DNA of 64,000 nucleotides from assembly GCF_002885975.1 (NCBI RefSeq), contig NZ_POSP01000003.1, forward strand, positions 2,666,001-2,730,000, given 5' to 3'. The translations under genes and the position numbers were made by a program. Source of the stretch: Paucibacter aquatile. Its GTDB lineage: Bacteria; Pseudomonadota; Gammaproteobacteria; Burkholderiales; Burkholderiaceae_C. Below are positions 32,183 through 41,009 of the stretch, piece by piece. Under the pieces are notes generated by a model, which did not search any database, had not been told where the DNA came from, and was given only the letters and a program-made list of their open reading frames with translations. Positions within the stretch are counted from its first letter, which is position 1. Every line of letters starts with the position of its first letter.

Positions 32183-34090
32183 AGCGCGGGCAATGCGGTG
32201 GCGCGCCACCGTGGTCTTGGGCACCTTGATGCTGAACCAGCTGCGCACGTCCTGCTCGAGGCCGATGCCGTGCATGTAGTTGTAGATGGCTTTCTTGAGC
32301 GCCTGGCCCAGCACATCGTGATCCACGCCCGTGGGGTCGACAAAGCCGACATCGTTCTTGGCGAAGGGGCTGGGCGGCAGGGACAGCAGCTGCACGCCGA
32401 ACTCTTCCGGCTTCTGACCCACGGGCGAGTGCACGGTGCAGGCAAAGCGGTGGAAAAAGCCGCTCTGGATGCAGCCGTTCTCGAACAACTGGCGCACATA
32501 TTCAAGCGCGTCGACCGTGTCCTGCACGGTCTGGGTCGGAAAGCCGTACATCAGGTAGGCATGGACCAGGATGCCGGCGTCGGTGAAGGCTTTGGTCACG
32601 CGCGCGACCTGGTCGACCGAGACGCCTTTTTTCATCAGGTTCAGCAATCGGTCGGACGCAACCTCCAAGCCACCCGAGATGGCGATGCAGCCGCTGTCGG
32701 CCAGCTGCTGGCAAAGCTCCGGGCTGAAGGACTTCTCGAAACGGATATTGCCCCACCAGGAGATGCCCAGCTGGCGCGCCTGCAACTCAGCAGCGAGCGC
32801 CTTCAAGGCCTTGGGCGGCGCGGCCTCGTCGACGAAGTGGAAACCGGTCTGGCCGGTCTCGGCGACGATGGCCTCGATGCGATCGACCAGGGTGGCGGCC
32901 GAGGCGCCCTCGTAGCGCGAGATGTAGTCGAGGCTGACGTCGCAGAAGCTGCACTTCTTCCAGTAGCAGCCGTGCGCCACGGTCAGCTTGTTCCAGCGCC
33001 CATCGGACCAGAGCCGGTTCATGGGGTTGAGCATGTCCAGCAGGGACAGGTAGCGGTCCAGGGGCAGGCCGTCCCAGGTGGGCGTGCCCACCTCGGCAAA
33101 CGCGATGTCGGGCTCGACGAAGTTGATGTAGCGGACCTGGCCGTCTTCGCGCACAAAGGTGCGCACCAGACGCTGGCGCGAGCGGCGGCCTTGCAGATGC
33201 TCCAGCAGCGCCAACAGAGGGCGCTCGCCGGCGTCCAAGGTCAGGTAGTCGAAGTAATCGAACACGCGCGGCTCGCTGAGCTCGCGCAGCTCGGTGTTGA
33301 CGAAGCCACCGCCCAGGGCCAGCACCACGCCAGGGTGCTCGGCCTTGATCGCCTGGGCGATGCGGAAGGCGGCATAGACCGCACCCGGGAAGGGCACCGA
33401 GATCAGCACCAGCTGCGGCTGGTGCTTGGCCACCGCGGCCAGGGCCAGGGTGCGCAAGGTTTCATCGACCAGATTCAGCGGCGCGGCCAAAGCCTCAGCC
33501 AATGGGTCGAAGGTGGGCTGGCTGGTCGCCAATGACTCGGCATAGCGGACGAACTCGAAGCGCGGGTCCACCGCCTCGCGCAGCACATCGGCCAGGTCGT
33601 TCAGATAAAGCGTGGCCAGGTGGCGCGCCCGGTCCTGCAGGCCCAGGGCACCGAAGGCCCAGGCCAGCGGGTCGCCGCCTTCCTCGTCGACATAAACATC
33701 GAGCGAATCAAAGCGCGGGCCCTCGGGCAGGAAGGCGCGGCTGTTGATGCGGTGCGCCAGGGTCGGGTCACGCCCCTGCAGGAACGCGATGGTCGGCGTG
33801 ATGGTCGAGAGATAACGGTCAAAGTAGACGTCAAATCCCTGGACCATGGGCGTGCGCTGCTCGGGCGCCAAGGCCTGGATGCGCTCGCGCAGGGCCAGCA
33901 AGCCGGCGCGAGAAAACAGCTGCAGCATCAGGGCCAGGGCCAGGTCCTCCTGCACCGCATCGATCTGGCGCGAGCGCAGAAAGCCGGTCAGATAAGCCGT
34001 GGACGGATACGGCGTGTTCAGCTGCGTCATCGGCGGGATGAGCGACAACACGCGGAAGCTGGAGGGCGAGAGAGGAGGCGTCGAGGACAT
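32165..34090 (-). CDS. B12-binding-domain radical SAM protein
   Basis: About 641 residues. The N-terminal half has a cobalamin-binding-like Rossmann segment (LVLISVPFPGAVYAAFRIAQAIKAEHPGVVLALGGGFV). The radical SAM core carries the Fe-S motif in HGCYWKKCSFCDVSLDYISRYEG (CxxxxCxxC variant: C-Y-W-K-K-C-S-F-C, i.e. Cx4Cx2C near residue 380), and IAISGGLEVASDRLLNLMKKGV. The C-terminal part has FFHRFACTVHSPVG. Such enzymes often methylate or rearrange unreactive carbons in natural-product or lipid pathways. No partner enzymes are adjacent, so the substrate is unknown. ATG 34090 chosen; an ATG 9 codons upstream is possible. Confidence 0.88.
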   Translation of the reverse strand: MSSTPPLSPSSFRVLSLIPPMTQLNTPYPSTAYLTGFLRSRQIDAVQEDLALALMLQLFSRAGLLALRERIQALAPEQRTPMVQGFDVYFDRYLSTITPTIAFLQGRDPTLAHRINSRAFLPEGPRFDSLDVYVDEEGGDPLAWAFGALGLQDRARHLATLYLNDLADVLREAVDPRFEFVRYAESLATSQPTFDPLAEALAAPLNLVDETLRTLALAAVAKHQPQLVLISVPFPGAVYAAFRIAQAIKAEHPGVVLALGGGFVNTELRELSEPRVFDYFDYLTLDAGERPLLALLEHLQGRRSRQRLVRTFVREDGQVRYINFVEPDIAFAEVGTPTWDGLPLDRYLSLLDMLNPMNRLWSDGRWNKLTVAHGCYWKKCSFCDVSLDYISRYEGASAATLVDRIEAIVAETGQTGFHFVDEAAPPKALKALAAELQARQLGISWWGNIRFEKSFSPELCQQLADSGCIAISGGLEVASDRLLNLMKKGVSVDQVARVTKAFTDAGILVHAYLMYGFPTQTVQDTVDALEYVRQLFENGCIQSGFFHRFACTVHSPVGQKPEEFGVQLLSLPPSPFAKNDVGFVDPTGVDHDVLGQALKKAIYNYMHGIGLEQDVRSWFSIKVPKTTVARHRIARALTQAH

Positions 34091-34171
34091 GAAGACAGGG
34101 CCGGCAGGGTGTGCCATTTTGCCAGCCGGGCCTCCCGCCCGTGCGCTCAGGCGATCACAGGCAACACAGGA

Positions 34172-35599
34172 TCAGGGGCTGCTCGCCAAGGTGCATTGCT
34201 GGCTGGGCTGGGTCGGGCAGGGACCGCGCCAGCGCAGGGCCGTGGCCGTGGCCGGCGGCAAGGGGGCGCTGAGATTCTGCACTTCGGCCTTGCTGGGCTT
34301 GAAGCTGGCCAGGGTGATCCAGCTGCCGGCAGCGCCGATCTGGTAGTCCAGGCTGTAACTCGCGCCCGGACGCAGGGCGCGGCTGCTGATCAGGTACTGG
34401 CTGCCCTCCAGCTTGAAGCTGGGGGTGTCGGCAAACGGCCGCGCCAACGGTTCGCCGACGAACAAGCCTTGGCCCGGCTGCTGCACGGACTTCCAGTACG
34501 CTTCGATCAAGGTGGCGCCGCGGTAGTACTGCTCGATCAACACCGAGGCTTTGGAGAACTTCTGCGTGAAATTGCAGGGCTCCTCGACCGTGCCGTAACT
34601 GCCGGTGAGGCCGGCGTCGAGCCAGGCGAGGACCGAGGTTTGCCCCCCGCCGTTGGGAAAGAGTGCGCCGTACGAGGTCAGGGAGTCTCCGACCGCCCCG
34701 GGTTGGTAGGTGTTGGTGGCCAAGCCCGGCGTCAGCTCCAAGCCGGTGAAATAGAACAGAACGCCGCTGCTGCCCTGCACGCTGTCACGCGATCCGCCCG
34801 CCGAGTTGTCCAGGAAATTGAGCTTGAGTCGGCCGGACCAGAGGCCTGGCAAAGCGCTGAAGTCACTCCAACGGGTGCTGCGCAGATTGTCACTGGTGCG
34901 CAGGAGATACCCATCGCCCAAGGGCTGGCTGGCATCGGCCTTGACGCCGCGGTCAATCAGCGCCTTGGCGACCTCCAGGCTGCGGGCGCCCAGCATCATG
35001 GCCGGCCGGACCTGATGGTCAGTCCAAGGCTGGGTGGAATCCGAGTCGAAGTAGGCCGAGGCCTGGGTGGCGAGGCAGCTGCCGGCGGGCGAGACACAGG
35101 ACTTCGCGTCATAGCCGAACGCCAAAGCGCTGGTGATGCCCATGGCACACGTACCCACCACGCGCGACGGCGCGGTCCAGGTCAGCATCAAGGCCTGAAT
35201 CCCTGACGGCAGCTTGGCGTCGATCTCAGCCTTGAGGGTGGCGAAGTCACTGGCCGAAATGGCATCGGTTTTGGTGGGCAGCTTGACACGAATCAAGTTG
35301 GCTGCCGGCACGCCACGGGCGCTGAGGTAGTAGGCCGCAATGGATTCACCGAGCGCATCGCCTTCGGCCACCAGAACGGCCAGATCGGCTGGCACCAGGC
35401 CGGCGCGCGGCAGGCTGAGGCCATAGGTGCTGGTGGCACTGGGCGCTGGCGTGGGTGTGCTCCCTGTGCTGTCACTGCCTCCGCCCCCTCCTCCACCACA
35501 GGCTTGCAAGCTCAGCAGCACGGCGCACACCAGGCCGAAACGCGCACGGCGGCCCAGCCAAGAAAGAAGGTTGGAGAGTGGACTCACGACAGCGTTCAT
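34172..35599 (-). CDS. TIGR03790-family putative lipoprotein
   Basis: 475 residues. The signal peptide ends in a lipobox-like SLQAC followed by a poly-glycine stretch (CGGGGGGGS) and a Ser/Thr/Pro linker. The mature domain starts YGLSLPRAGLVPADLAVLVAEGDALGESIAAYYLSARGVPAANLIRV, the hallmark of TIGR03790, with VGTCAMGITSALAFGYD and SSGVLFYFTGLELTPG further on. From memory, this family occurs mostly in bacteria with exosortase/PEP-CTERM systems; function is unknown. No exosortase gene is in this window. The ATG at 35599 gives the signal peptide directly; upstream in-frame codons are Cys/Arg-rich and non-coding in character. Confidence 0.87.
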   Translation of the reverse strand: MNAVVSPLSNLLSWLGRRARFGLVCAVLLSLQACGGGGGGGSDSTGSTPTPAPSATSTYGLSLPRAGLVPADLAVLVAEGDALGESIAAYYLSARGVPAANLIRVKLPTKTDAISASDFATLKAEIDAKLPSGIQALMLTWTAPSRVVGTCAMGITSALAFGYDAKSCVSPAGSCLATQASAYFDSDSTQPWTDHQVRPAMMLGARSLEVAKALIDRGVKADASQPLGDGYLLRTSDNLRSTRWSDFSALPGLWSGRLKLNFLDNSAGGSRDSVQGSSGVLFYFTGLELTPGLATNTYQPGAVGDSLTSYGALFPNGGGQTSVLAWLDAGLTGSYGTVEEPCNFTQKFSKASVLIEQYYRGATLIEAYWKSVQQPGQGLFVGEPLARPFADTPSFKLEGSQYLISSRALRPGASYSLDYQIGAAGSWITLASFKPSKAEVQNLSAPLPPATATALRWRGPCPTQPSQQCTLASSP

Positions 35600-35992
35600 G
35601 GGCCGGATGTTTTCACAGGCCTTGCGGGTTCGAAGACAAGAATTGCAAACCGTTTTCCGCCTTCCGGATCTACAAGTGCCGACCCGCATGCTGTGCAGAA
35701 ATGCCACACATGCGCTCTTCGGCGTGCCGAGCGCCCCCATATTTGCAGGTCCGGCAGCCCCAGGCCGGGGCATGCATTCGCAGCCCCAGAGACGGTGAAA
35801 TCTCACCAATATCAAAAGTGTGCACGCGCTGACTTCACTATCTTGGTGCGAAATGCCCGTAAAAACCCCAAGTGCGTGCACAGGGCCAGCTGCCTACATT
35901 CGCATCACTCGATGCACAGGCCGTGCGAACGGACGGTGCCAGGCGGGGCTGAGGAGACAAACTCAAGTTGTAGTGATAGCACGACGTATAAA

Positions 35993-36005
35993 GTGACACA
36001 GTCAC
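35993..36005. promoter_or_regulatory. Palindromic operator candidate
   Basis: gtgac-aca-gtcac, a perfect 5-bp-arm palindrome that abuts a tataaa box. A protein bound here would cover a transcription start in front of the permease. The regulator is unknown. Confidence 0.4.
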
Positions 36006-36011
36006 AATCGA

Positions 36012-36047
36012 CGGGCACCTGAAGCCACTTCAGGTGCCCGTTTCATT
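36012..36047 (+). terminator. Intrinsic terminator or attenuator hairpin
   Basis: A 13-bp perfect stem, cgggcacctgaag at 36012-36024 and cttcaggtgcccg at 36028-36040, loop cca, then tttcattt. The T-rich side is on the plus strand, yet no plus-strand gene lies within about 1.9 kb upstream. It therefore ends either a small RNA from the gap or an attenuated leader of the permease gene 58 bp downstream. Confidence 0.75.
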
Positions 36048-36105
36048 TGCGGCTCTCGTGGCCGCGCTCGCTGGCCCCGCCGCGCCCTGATCCGAACGCT
36101 TCTCC

Positions 36106-36864
36106 ATGGATTTGCTGACTGTCGCCCTTGCCTCGCTCCTGGCTGGATTCATTGATGCGGTGGTGGGCGGAGGTGGCTTGGTGCTGGTGCCCGCCCTGTT
36201 CAGCGTTTATCCGCAAACCGCGCCGGCCACCTTGTTCGGCACCAACAAAGGCGCCTCGATCTGGGGCACTGCCTGGGCCACGCTTCAGTATGCCAAGCGT
36301 GTCCAGCTGAACTGGTCCGCCCTGCTACCGGCAGCAGCCCTGGCCATGGTGGGCGGCTTCGGCGGCGCCTGGCTGGTCACTCAGATTGACCCCGGCTTCC
36401 TGCGTCGCGCCTTGCCGGTGATCCTGTTGGCCGTCTTGATCTACACCCTGGTGCGAAAGGACATGGGACGGCACCATGCGCCTCGGCACCAGGGCTGGCG
36501 CGAAACCGCGGTCGCCGGTGCCATTGCCCTGCTGATCGGTTTCTATGACGGCTTTTTCGGCCCTGGCACCGGCAGCTTCTTCGTCTTCCTGTTCGTGCGC
36601 TTGCTGGGTTACGACTTTCTCCATGCCTCGGCCACCGCCAAGCTGATGAATACAGCCACCAACGCCGCTGCCTTGATGTTGTTTGGCAGCACCGGCCACA
36701 TCTGGTGGCAGGTCGCTCTGGTGATGGCCGTGGCCAATGTGATTGGCAGCCTGTTCGGCACCCGCATGGCCTTGGCGCGTGGCGCCGGCTTTGTGCGCTC
36801 GATGTTCGTGCTGGTGGTGTCGGCCCTGATCCTGAAAACGGCCTGGGACGCCTTCTTTCGCTGA
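36106..36864 (+). CDS. TauE/SafE (TSUP) family sulfite/organosulfonate-type permease
   Basis: 252 residues with about eight membrane segments. Family marks are the two inverted-repeat motifs: AGFIDAVVGGGGLVLVPALF near the start and GFYDGFFGPGTGSFFVFLFVRLLGYDFLHASATAKLMN in the second half, and NKGASIWGTAWATLQYAK. TSUP proteins export or import sulfur-containing or carboxylate anions; the substrate here is unknown. The ribosome site before ATG 36106 is weak (no clear gga within 12 bp), which fits a regulated leader. Confidence 0.92.
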   Translation: MDLLTVALASLLAGFIDAVVGGGGLVLVPALFSVYPQTAPATLFGTNKGASIWGTAWATLQYAKRVQLNWSALLPAAALAMVGGFGGAWLVTQIDPGFLRRALPVILLAVLIYTLVRKDMGRHHAPRHQGWRETAVAGAIALLIGFYDGFFGPGTGSFFVFLFVRLLGYDFLHASATAKLMNTATNAAALMLFGSTGHIWWQVALVMAVANVIGSLFGTRMALARGAGFVRSMFVLVVSALILKTAWDAFFR

Positions 36865-36932
36865 GCTTTTTGTAACCAGCCCCTGCGCCAGTCCCGCTAC
36901 CATTGGGGCCAAACAGGGAAGGACCACCCACC

Positions 36933-37754
36933 ATGCCAGTCGATCCGAATTTGCGCACACTCGACATCGAGATCCCCACCCAGCCTGAAGTACTGGTGCA
37001 GCTGTCGATGCTGATGTCCGAGGAGGACATCGATCTGAACGCCATCTCGTCCCTGGTGGAGACCGATATGGCCCTGGCGGCCGCGGTGCTCAAGGCGGTC
37101 AATTCCTCGCTTTACGGCTTGCGGGGCCGGGTGCAAACCGTACAGCAGGCGCTGACCTATCTGGGGCTGCGCGAGGTCTCCGCCATCACGTTTGAGATGG
37201 GCTTGCGCGCGGCTTTCCCGCCCGCTGCGGAGCTGGAACCGGTCTGGCAGCGCGCGGCCGAGCGCGGCCTGATGATGGGTCGCATGGGCCAGATGCTGGG
37301 CGTGGATCCTTGGGCCGCCCATTCCGCGGGTTTGTTCGAGGAATGCGGCAAGGCCGTGCTCTACCGGCATGCGCCGTCCCATTACCCCGCCATGCTGCGC
37401 GCGGCCGGATCTGATGCAGAGCTCGTGCAGTTGGAGCGCACCGCCTTCGGCGTCAGCCACGATGCGCTCGGGGCGGCACTGTGCGAAAGCTGGGGCCTGG
37501 CGCCAGCGGCCGTGGCGAGTGTGCGCCACCATGTCGAAGTGCAAGCCACCTTGCAAATGCCCGACACCCTGCAGCGGCGCGGCATCAGTGCCATCTCAAC
37601 CATCGCCAGCGTGCTGCTGAGTGACGTGACCCAATTGGAAACCGTGGCACATGAAATCGCACCTCAGGCCTCGCTGGACGAAGCCCTGATGCTGCGCGCC
37701 GCCCGCCGCATCACCGAGCAGCTGGAAACTGCCAAGGAACACGAGCGCGGCTGA
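36933..37754 (+). CDS. HDOD-domain signalling protein
   Basis: 273 residues, entirely an HDOD domain: PTQPEVLVQLSMLMSEEDIDLNAISSLVETDMALAAAVLKAVNSSLYGLRG at the start, the segment VQQALTYLGLREVSAI and the helix SAGLFEECGKAVLYRH. The HD catalytic residues of true phosphohydrolases are absent, as is normal for HDOD. Such proteins act in chemotaxis, cell-cycle or c-di-GMP signalling in proteobacteria. A purine-rich agggaagga lies about 10 bp before ATG 36933. The adjacent convergent diguanylate cyclase fits a shared signalling theme, but co-expression is excluded by orientation. Confidence 0.92.
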   Translation: MPVDPNLRTLDIEIPTQPEVLVQLSMLMSEEDIDLNAISSLVETDMALAAAVLKAVNSSLYGLRGRVQTVQQALTYLGLREVSAITFEMGLRAAFPPAAELEPVWQRAAERGLMMGRMGQMLGVDPWAAHSAGLFEECGKAVLYRHAPSHYPAMLRAAGSDAELVQLERTAFGVSHDALGAALCESWGLAPAAVASVRHHVEVQATLQMPDTLQRRGISAISTIASVLLSDVTQLETVAHEIAPQASLDEALMLRAARRITEQLETAKEHERG

Positions 37755-37784
37755 ACCCGCCAGCCCCGGGGCGGGCTTTGAAAA

Positions 37785-39158
37785 TCAGACGCGCTCGGCC
37801 AAGCTGCTGGATGAAGCCAGGCTGATCCGGTCACGACCGGCATGCTTGGCGATGTAGAGCGCCTCATCGGCCGCTTGCATCAAAGCTTGCGGGCTCAGAT
37901 AGGGATGCGCCGGGCTGTAGGCCGCCAGGCCGATGCTCACCGTCAGCCACGGGCCACTCACACCGCCCTCATGCGGCAGGGCCAGGGCACGCAGCTCTTC
38001 GCGCAGCTGCTCCAAAAGCTCTTGCGTGACGTCCAGGCCGAAGCCGGGCAGCAAGGCCACAAACTCTTCCCCACCCAGACGGGCCACGAAATCGGTGTCA
38101 CGCTTGAAGCGCTCGCTGAGCAGTTGCGCGAAACGCTGCAACACCAGATCGCCCGCGGCCGCGCCGTAGCGCTCGTTGTAGCTCTTGAAATGGTCGAGGT
38201 CGAGCACCGCCAGCGCCAGCTGGCCGCGCTGCCGCTGGGCGCGCTTGAACTCGCGTCGCAAGGCTTCGTCGAATTCGCGCCGATTGGCCAAGCCGGTCAA
38301 GGCATCGGATCGGCTGAGACTGCCCAGTTCGCGGTTCTTTTGCTCCAAAGCCTGCTGTGCCGCCAGCAATTGCTGGCTCTGGACCTGCAGTTGCTGCTGC
38401 AATTGGGAGACGCGCTGGCTTTCGTCCTGCCATTGCAGCCACAGGCCCTGCTGCACCCGCGCCAGCGAGCGCGAGACGCGCGCCAGCTCCGCCGGCTGTT
38501 CGGCCAAGGCCGCATGGCTCAAGGCCTGCGGTGCATCGAGCGGATCCAGCTCATCCGCGCGATCGGCCAGTCGACGCAAAGGCCGCAGCATCATGCGATC
38601 CAGCACCAGCATCAGGCTCAGGCTCAACAACATCACCAGCGCCAGATCGCGCAAAAGCAGGGCCGGCAAGGCCTCTCGCATGAAAGCCCGTTGCGCCGCT
38701 TCTTCTTGCGCCAACACCTGCACCAGGGCACCGCCCGAGGCCGGCGGGCCGAGCTCGAAATCGATCTGACGCACATCGGCCTGACCACGCAGGCTGGCAT
38801 CACCACTGGCAAGCACCGCGCCGCTCGAAGTCTTCAGCTCGACCGACAACACCCCAGGCCGCGCCTTGAGCTTGTCGATCAACACCTGGGTGGCACCGCC
38901 CGGCCGCTCCCCCGCGCCGAGCTCAGCCATGCTGCTGGCGAGGGCTTGACCGTAGACCTTGGGCAGGGCCAACAGTTCGGCCTCGAAGGCCGCGGCATGC
39001 GCCTGGGCCTGATGGCGCAGATGGATGGCATCCGTCACGCCCACCAGAAACACGCTCAGCAGCAAGACCACCCAGACCGTGCGGCGCCGCAAGGACGTGC
39101 CCGGGGGCTGGCGATGCGGCAAGGTCAGATCGGCAGCGGATGACGTATCGAAACTCAC
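37785..39158 (-). CDS. Membrane-bound GGDEF diguanylate cyclase
   Basis: 457 residues. Two membrane helices (VWVVLLLSVFLVGV and ALPALLLRDLALVMLLSLSLMLVL) flank a periplasmic sensor of about 110 residues; a HAMP-like and coiled-coil region (SQLQQQLQVQSQQLLAAQQALEQKN) leads to a GGDEF domain that starts SRSDALTGLANRREFDEAL. The active site is RLGGEEF (GGEEF), so it should make c-di-GMP. An inhibitory I-site is suggested by RxxD in RFKRDTDFVA five residues before. The start is taken as GTG at 39158, with gaaagg just upstream; no ATG precedes the first membrane helix closely. Confidence 0.92.
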   Translation of the reverse strand: MSFDTSSAADLTLPHRQPPGTSLRRRTVWVVLLLSVFLVGVTDAIHLRHQAQAHAAAFEAELLALPKVYGQALASSMAELGAGERPGGATQVLIDKLKARPGVLSVELKTSSGAVLASGDASLRGQADVRQIDFELGPPASGGALVQVLAQEEAAQRAFMREALPALLLRDLALVMLLSLSLMLVLDRMMLRPLRRLADRADELDPLDAPQALSHAALAEQPAELARVSRSLARVQQGLWLQWQDESQRVSQLQQQLQVQSQQLLAAQQALEQKNRELGSLSRSDALTGLANRREFDEALRREFKRAQRQRGQLALAVLDLDHFKSYNERYGAAAGDLVLQRFAQLLSERFKRDTDFVARLGGEEFVALLPGFGLDVTQELLEQLREELRALALPHEGGVSGPWLTVSIGLAAYSPAHPYLSPQALMQAADEALYIAKHAGRDRISLASSSSLAERV

Positions 39159-39430
39159 AGCGGCCTTTCGAAAGCAAGGGCGGCACCCGATACGCTGGCG
39201 TGGCGCAGGCCGCATCCAGCCCGCGCAGACGCGATCAGTTTGCAAGTCAATGATCTTGGCCAGGCAGCGGTGCCATGCCCATGCGACTGCCTGTGTGACA
39301 GATTGTGCACGGCGCATTGCGCACAAAGGCGGGCGCAACAGCAGGGTTAATCCCAGCTTGGCGCCATTTGCCGGCAATTCAGGCCAACTTTGTGGCACTC
39401 TGAAGCCTGAAACAGGGACGGCCGGGGCGA

Positions 39431-40084
39431 TCAGCCCTGCACGAACTGCATTTGCGTGCCGGCCAACTCGATCACATCACCGCTCTTGAGGGCGACCGAC
39501 TCGCTGGTCAGCGGCACGCCATTGACATTGGGCCGTGCAGCGCCTTCGACATGGGCGAACACATAACCGCTGGGGCGCTTGGTGATGGAGGCCACCTGCA
39601 CGCCAGGCTTGCCGACGGTGGTGACCACCTTGGTCAGACTGACCTCACGACCGGCTGCGGCACCGGTGAGCACCCGAATGGTGGCCGGTGCGGCCGCCGA
39701 GGCCGAGGGCAGGGAGCCGAAATTGGATGGCAGACCGAAGCCGCTGGGCGCACCCGAGCCAGGCTTCAGGATCATGGTCTTTTCGTAATCGCCGCTGTCC
39801 TCGAGCAGGAACTTGATCTTGTACTTGCCGATCTCGACGATGTCGTTGTTGGCCAGCAGCTGCTTCTTGATCGCCTTGCCGTTGATGTAGGTGCCGTTGG
39901 TCGAATTGAGGTCTTCGATGAAGACATCGGCGCCCACCATCTGCAGCACGGCATGCTCGCCGCTGACCGCCAGGTTGTCGATCACGATATCGTTGTAGGG
40001 TCGGCGCCCGAGCGTGGTCTTGTCTTTTGTGATCTGCACATCCTTGATCACCACGCCGTCGAGCGACACCACCAGCTTGCCCAT
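39431..40084 (-). CDS. Tandem FHA-domain protein
   Basis: 217 residues, cytoplasmic. The first FHA domain (about 1-95) is complete: LGRRPYNDIVID (Gly-Arg at 26-27), SGEHAVL (Ser41, His44) and LNSTNGTYINGK (Asn63, Asn68), so it should bind phosphothreonine. A linker follows with YEKTMILKPG. The second, degenerate FHA-like domain (about 135-217) has VGKPGVQVASITKRPSGYV, NVNGVPLTSESVALKSGDVIELAG but lacks the SxxH pair. It is the last gene of the terC-kinase-phosphatase-FHA operon, 136 bp after the phosphatase, and is probably a substrate or reader of the kinase. Confidence 0.93.
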   Translation of the reverse strand: MGKLVVSLDGVVIKDVQITKDKTTLGRRPYNDIVIDNLAVSGEHAVLQMVGADVFIEDLNSTNGTYINGKAIKKQLLANNDIVEIGKYKIKFLLEDSGDYEKTMILKPGSGAPSGFGLPSNFGSLPSASAAAPATIRVLTGAAAGREVSLTKVVTTVGKPGVQVASITKRPSGYVFAHVEGAARPNVNGVPLTSESVALKSGDVIELAGTQMQFVQG

Positions 40085-40220
40085 GCTTTGACCTCGATCC
40101 TGTTGTCTTCTTACTTGTGTTGGCGGCAGCCCTCTGTGCGCCGCAAGAGTTGTGACTGCTACAGACGATGCCCGAGTCGGCGACCGGTCGCGACAGGCCT
40201 CACGGCCGAAAACCAGCCCA

Positions 40221-41009
40221 TCAGCGCTTGCCAAACGGCCACCAGGCCCGCCCTTCCGACCGCACGCGGCCCTCGGCACGAACCAGCACCAGCGCGATAT
40301 TATCCCGGCCGCCCATGTCATTGGCCCCATCTATCAAGGCTTGGGCTGCTTCAGACAAGGAAGGGTGGTTTATCAACAACTGGCGCAGGGCATCGTCGTC
40401 CAGCATATCGGACAGACCGTCCGAGCAGAACAGGTAGAGATCCCCAGGTTGAACTTCATGCTGGTGCAACTCCAACATGACAGCGTCTTCTACGCCGACC
40501 GCGCGCGTGACCAGATTCTTGTTGCTGGAGAAGACTGCCTCTTCAGGCGTCAGCAGGCCAGCGTCGAGCTGCTCTTGCAGCAGGGAATGGTCGCGGCTGA
40601 TCTGGGTCAGCTGGCCACCGCGCAAGCGGTAGGCGCGTGAATCACCGACATGGCCCAGCAGCAAGCCCTCAGGCCGAAACACGCCCAGCACCAGGGTCGT
40701 GCCCATGCCGGCATAACGCGGGTTGGTGTTGGCGGCATTGAAGATGGCGCGGTTGGCGTTGTCCACGCAGATGTCCATGGCGCGACGCACATCGCCGACG
40801 CTGGCCGTGGCTCCGGCCTCTTTCAGCCACCGGCCCAGTTCGGCGCGGATGAAGCCGGTCAGCATCTGACTGGCCACTTCACCGGCGTTGTAACCCCCCA
40901 TGCCATCGGCCAGCACCGCCAGACCCACGGACTCATCCAGAGCAACCGAATCCTCGTTGTTGTCGCGGGCGCGGCCGACATCGGTGGCGCTGAAGAACTC
41001 CAGGGTCAT
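40221..41009 (-). CDS. PP2C-family Ser/Thr protein phosphatase
   Basis: 262 residues. Metal-dependent phosphatase of the PppA/Stp type. Motifs in order: VGRARDNNEDS (Glu19, Asp20), VLADGMGGYNAGEVAS (Asp35), GTTLVLGVF, VGDSRAYRLRGGQLTQISRDHSLLQEQLDAG, LFCSDGLSDML and DMGGRDNIALVLV with the metal-binding aspartates. No membrane segment. The start overlaps the kinase stop by 4 bp, so kinase and phosphatase are made together and should oppose each other. Confidence 0.95.
   Translation of the reverse strand: MTLEFFSATDVGRARDNNEDSVALDESVGLAVLADGMGGYNAGEVASQMLTGFIRAELGRWLKEAGATASVGDVRRAMDICVDNANRAIFNAANTNPRYAGMGTTLVLGVFRPEGLLLGHVGDSRAYRLRGGQLTQISRDHSLLQEQLDAGLLTPEEAVFSSNKNLVTRAVGVEDAVMLELHQHEVQPGDLYLFCSDGLSDMLDDDALRQLLINHPSLSEAAQALIDGANDMGGRDNIALVLVRAEGRVRSEGRAWWPFGKR

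Larger units (their letters stand above)
35600..36105. promoter_or_regulatory. 506-bp non-coding stretch upstream of TauE/SafE permease
   Basis: No credible gene. It is clearly lower in GC than its surroundings in places. From left to right it should hold the promoter of the TIGR03790 gene (leftward), then about 300 bp with no feature I recognise, then a candidate -10 box tataaa at 35987-35992 directly followed by a perfect palindrome gtgacacagtcac (35993-36005) and a strong terminator hairpin at 36012-36047, all on the strand of the permease gene. Confidence 0.5.
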
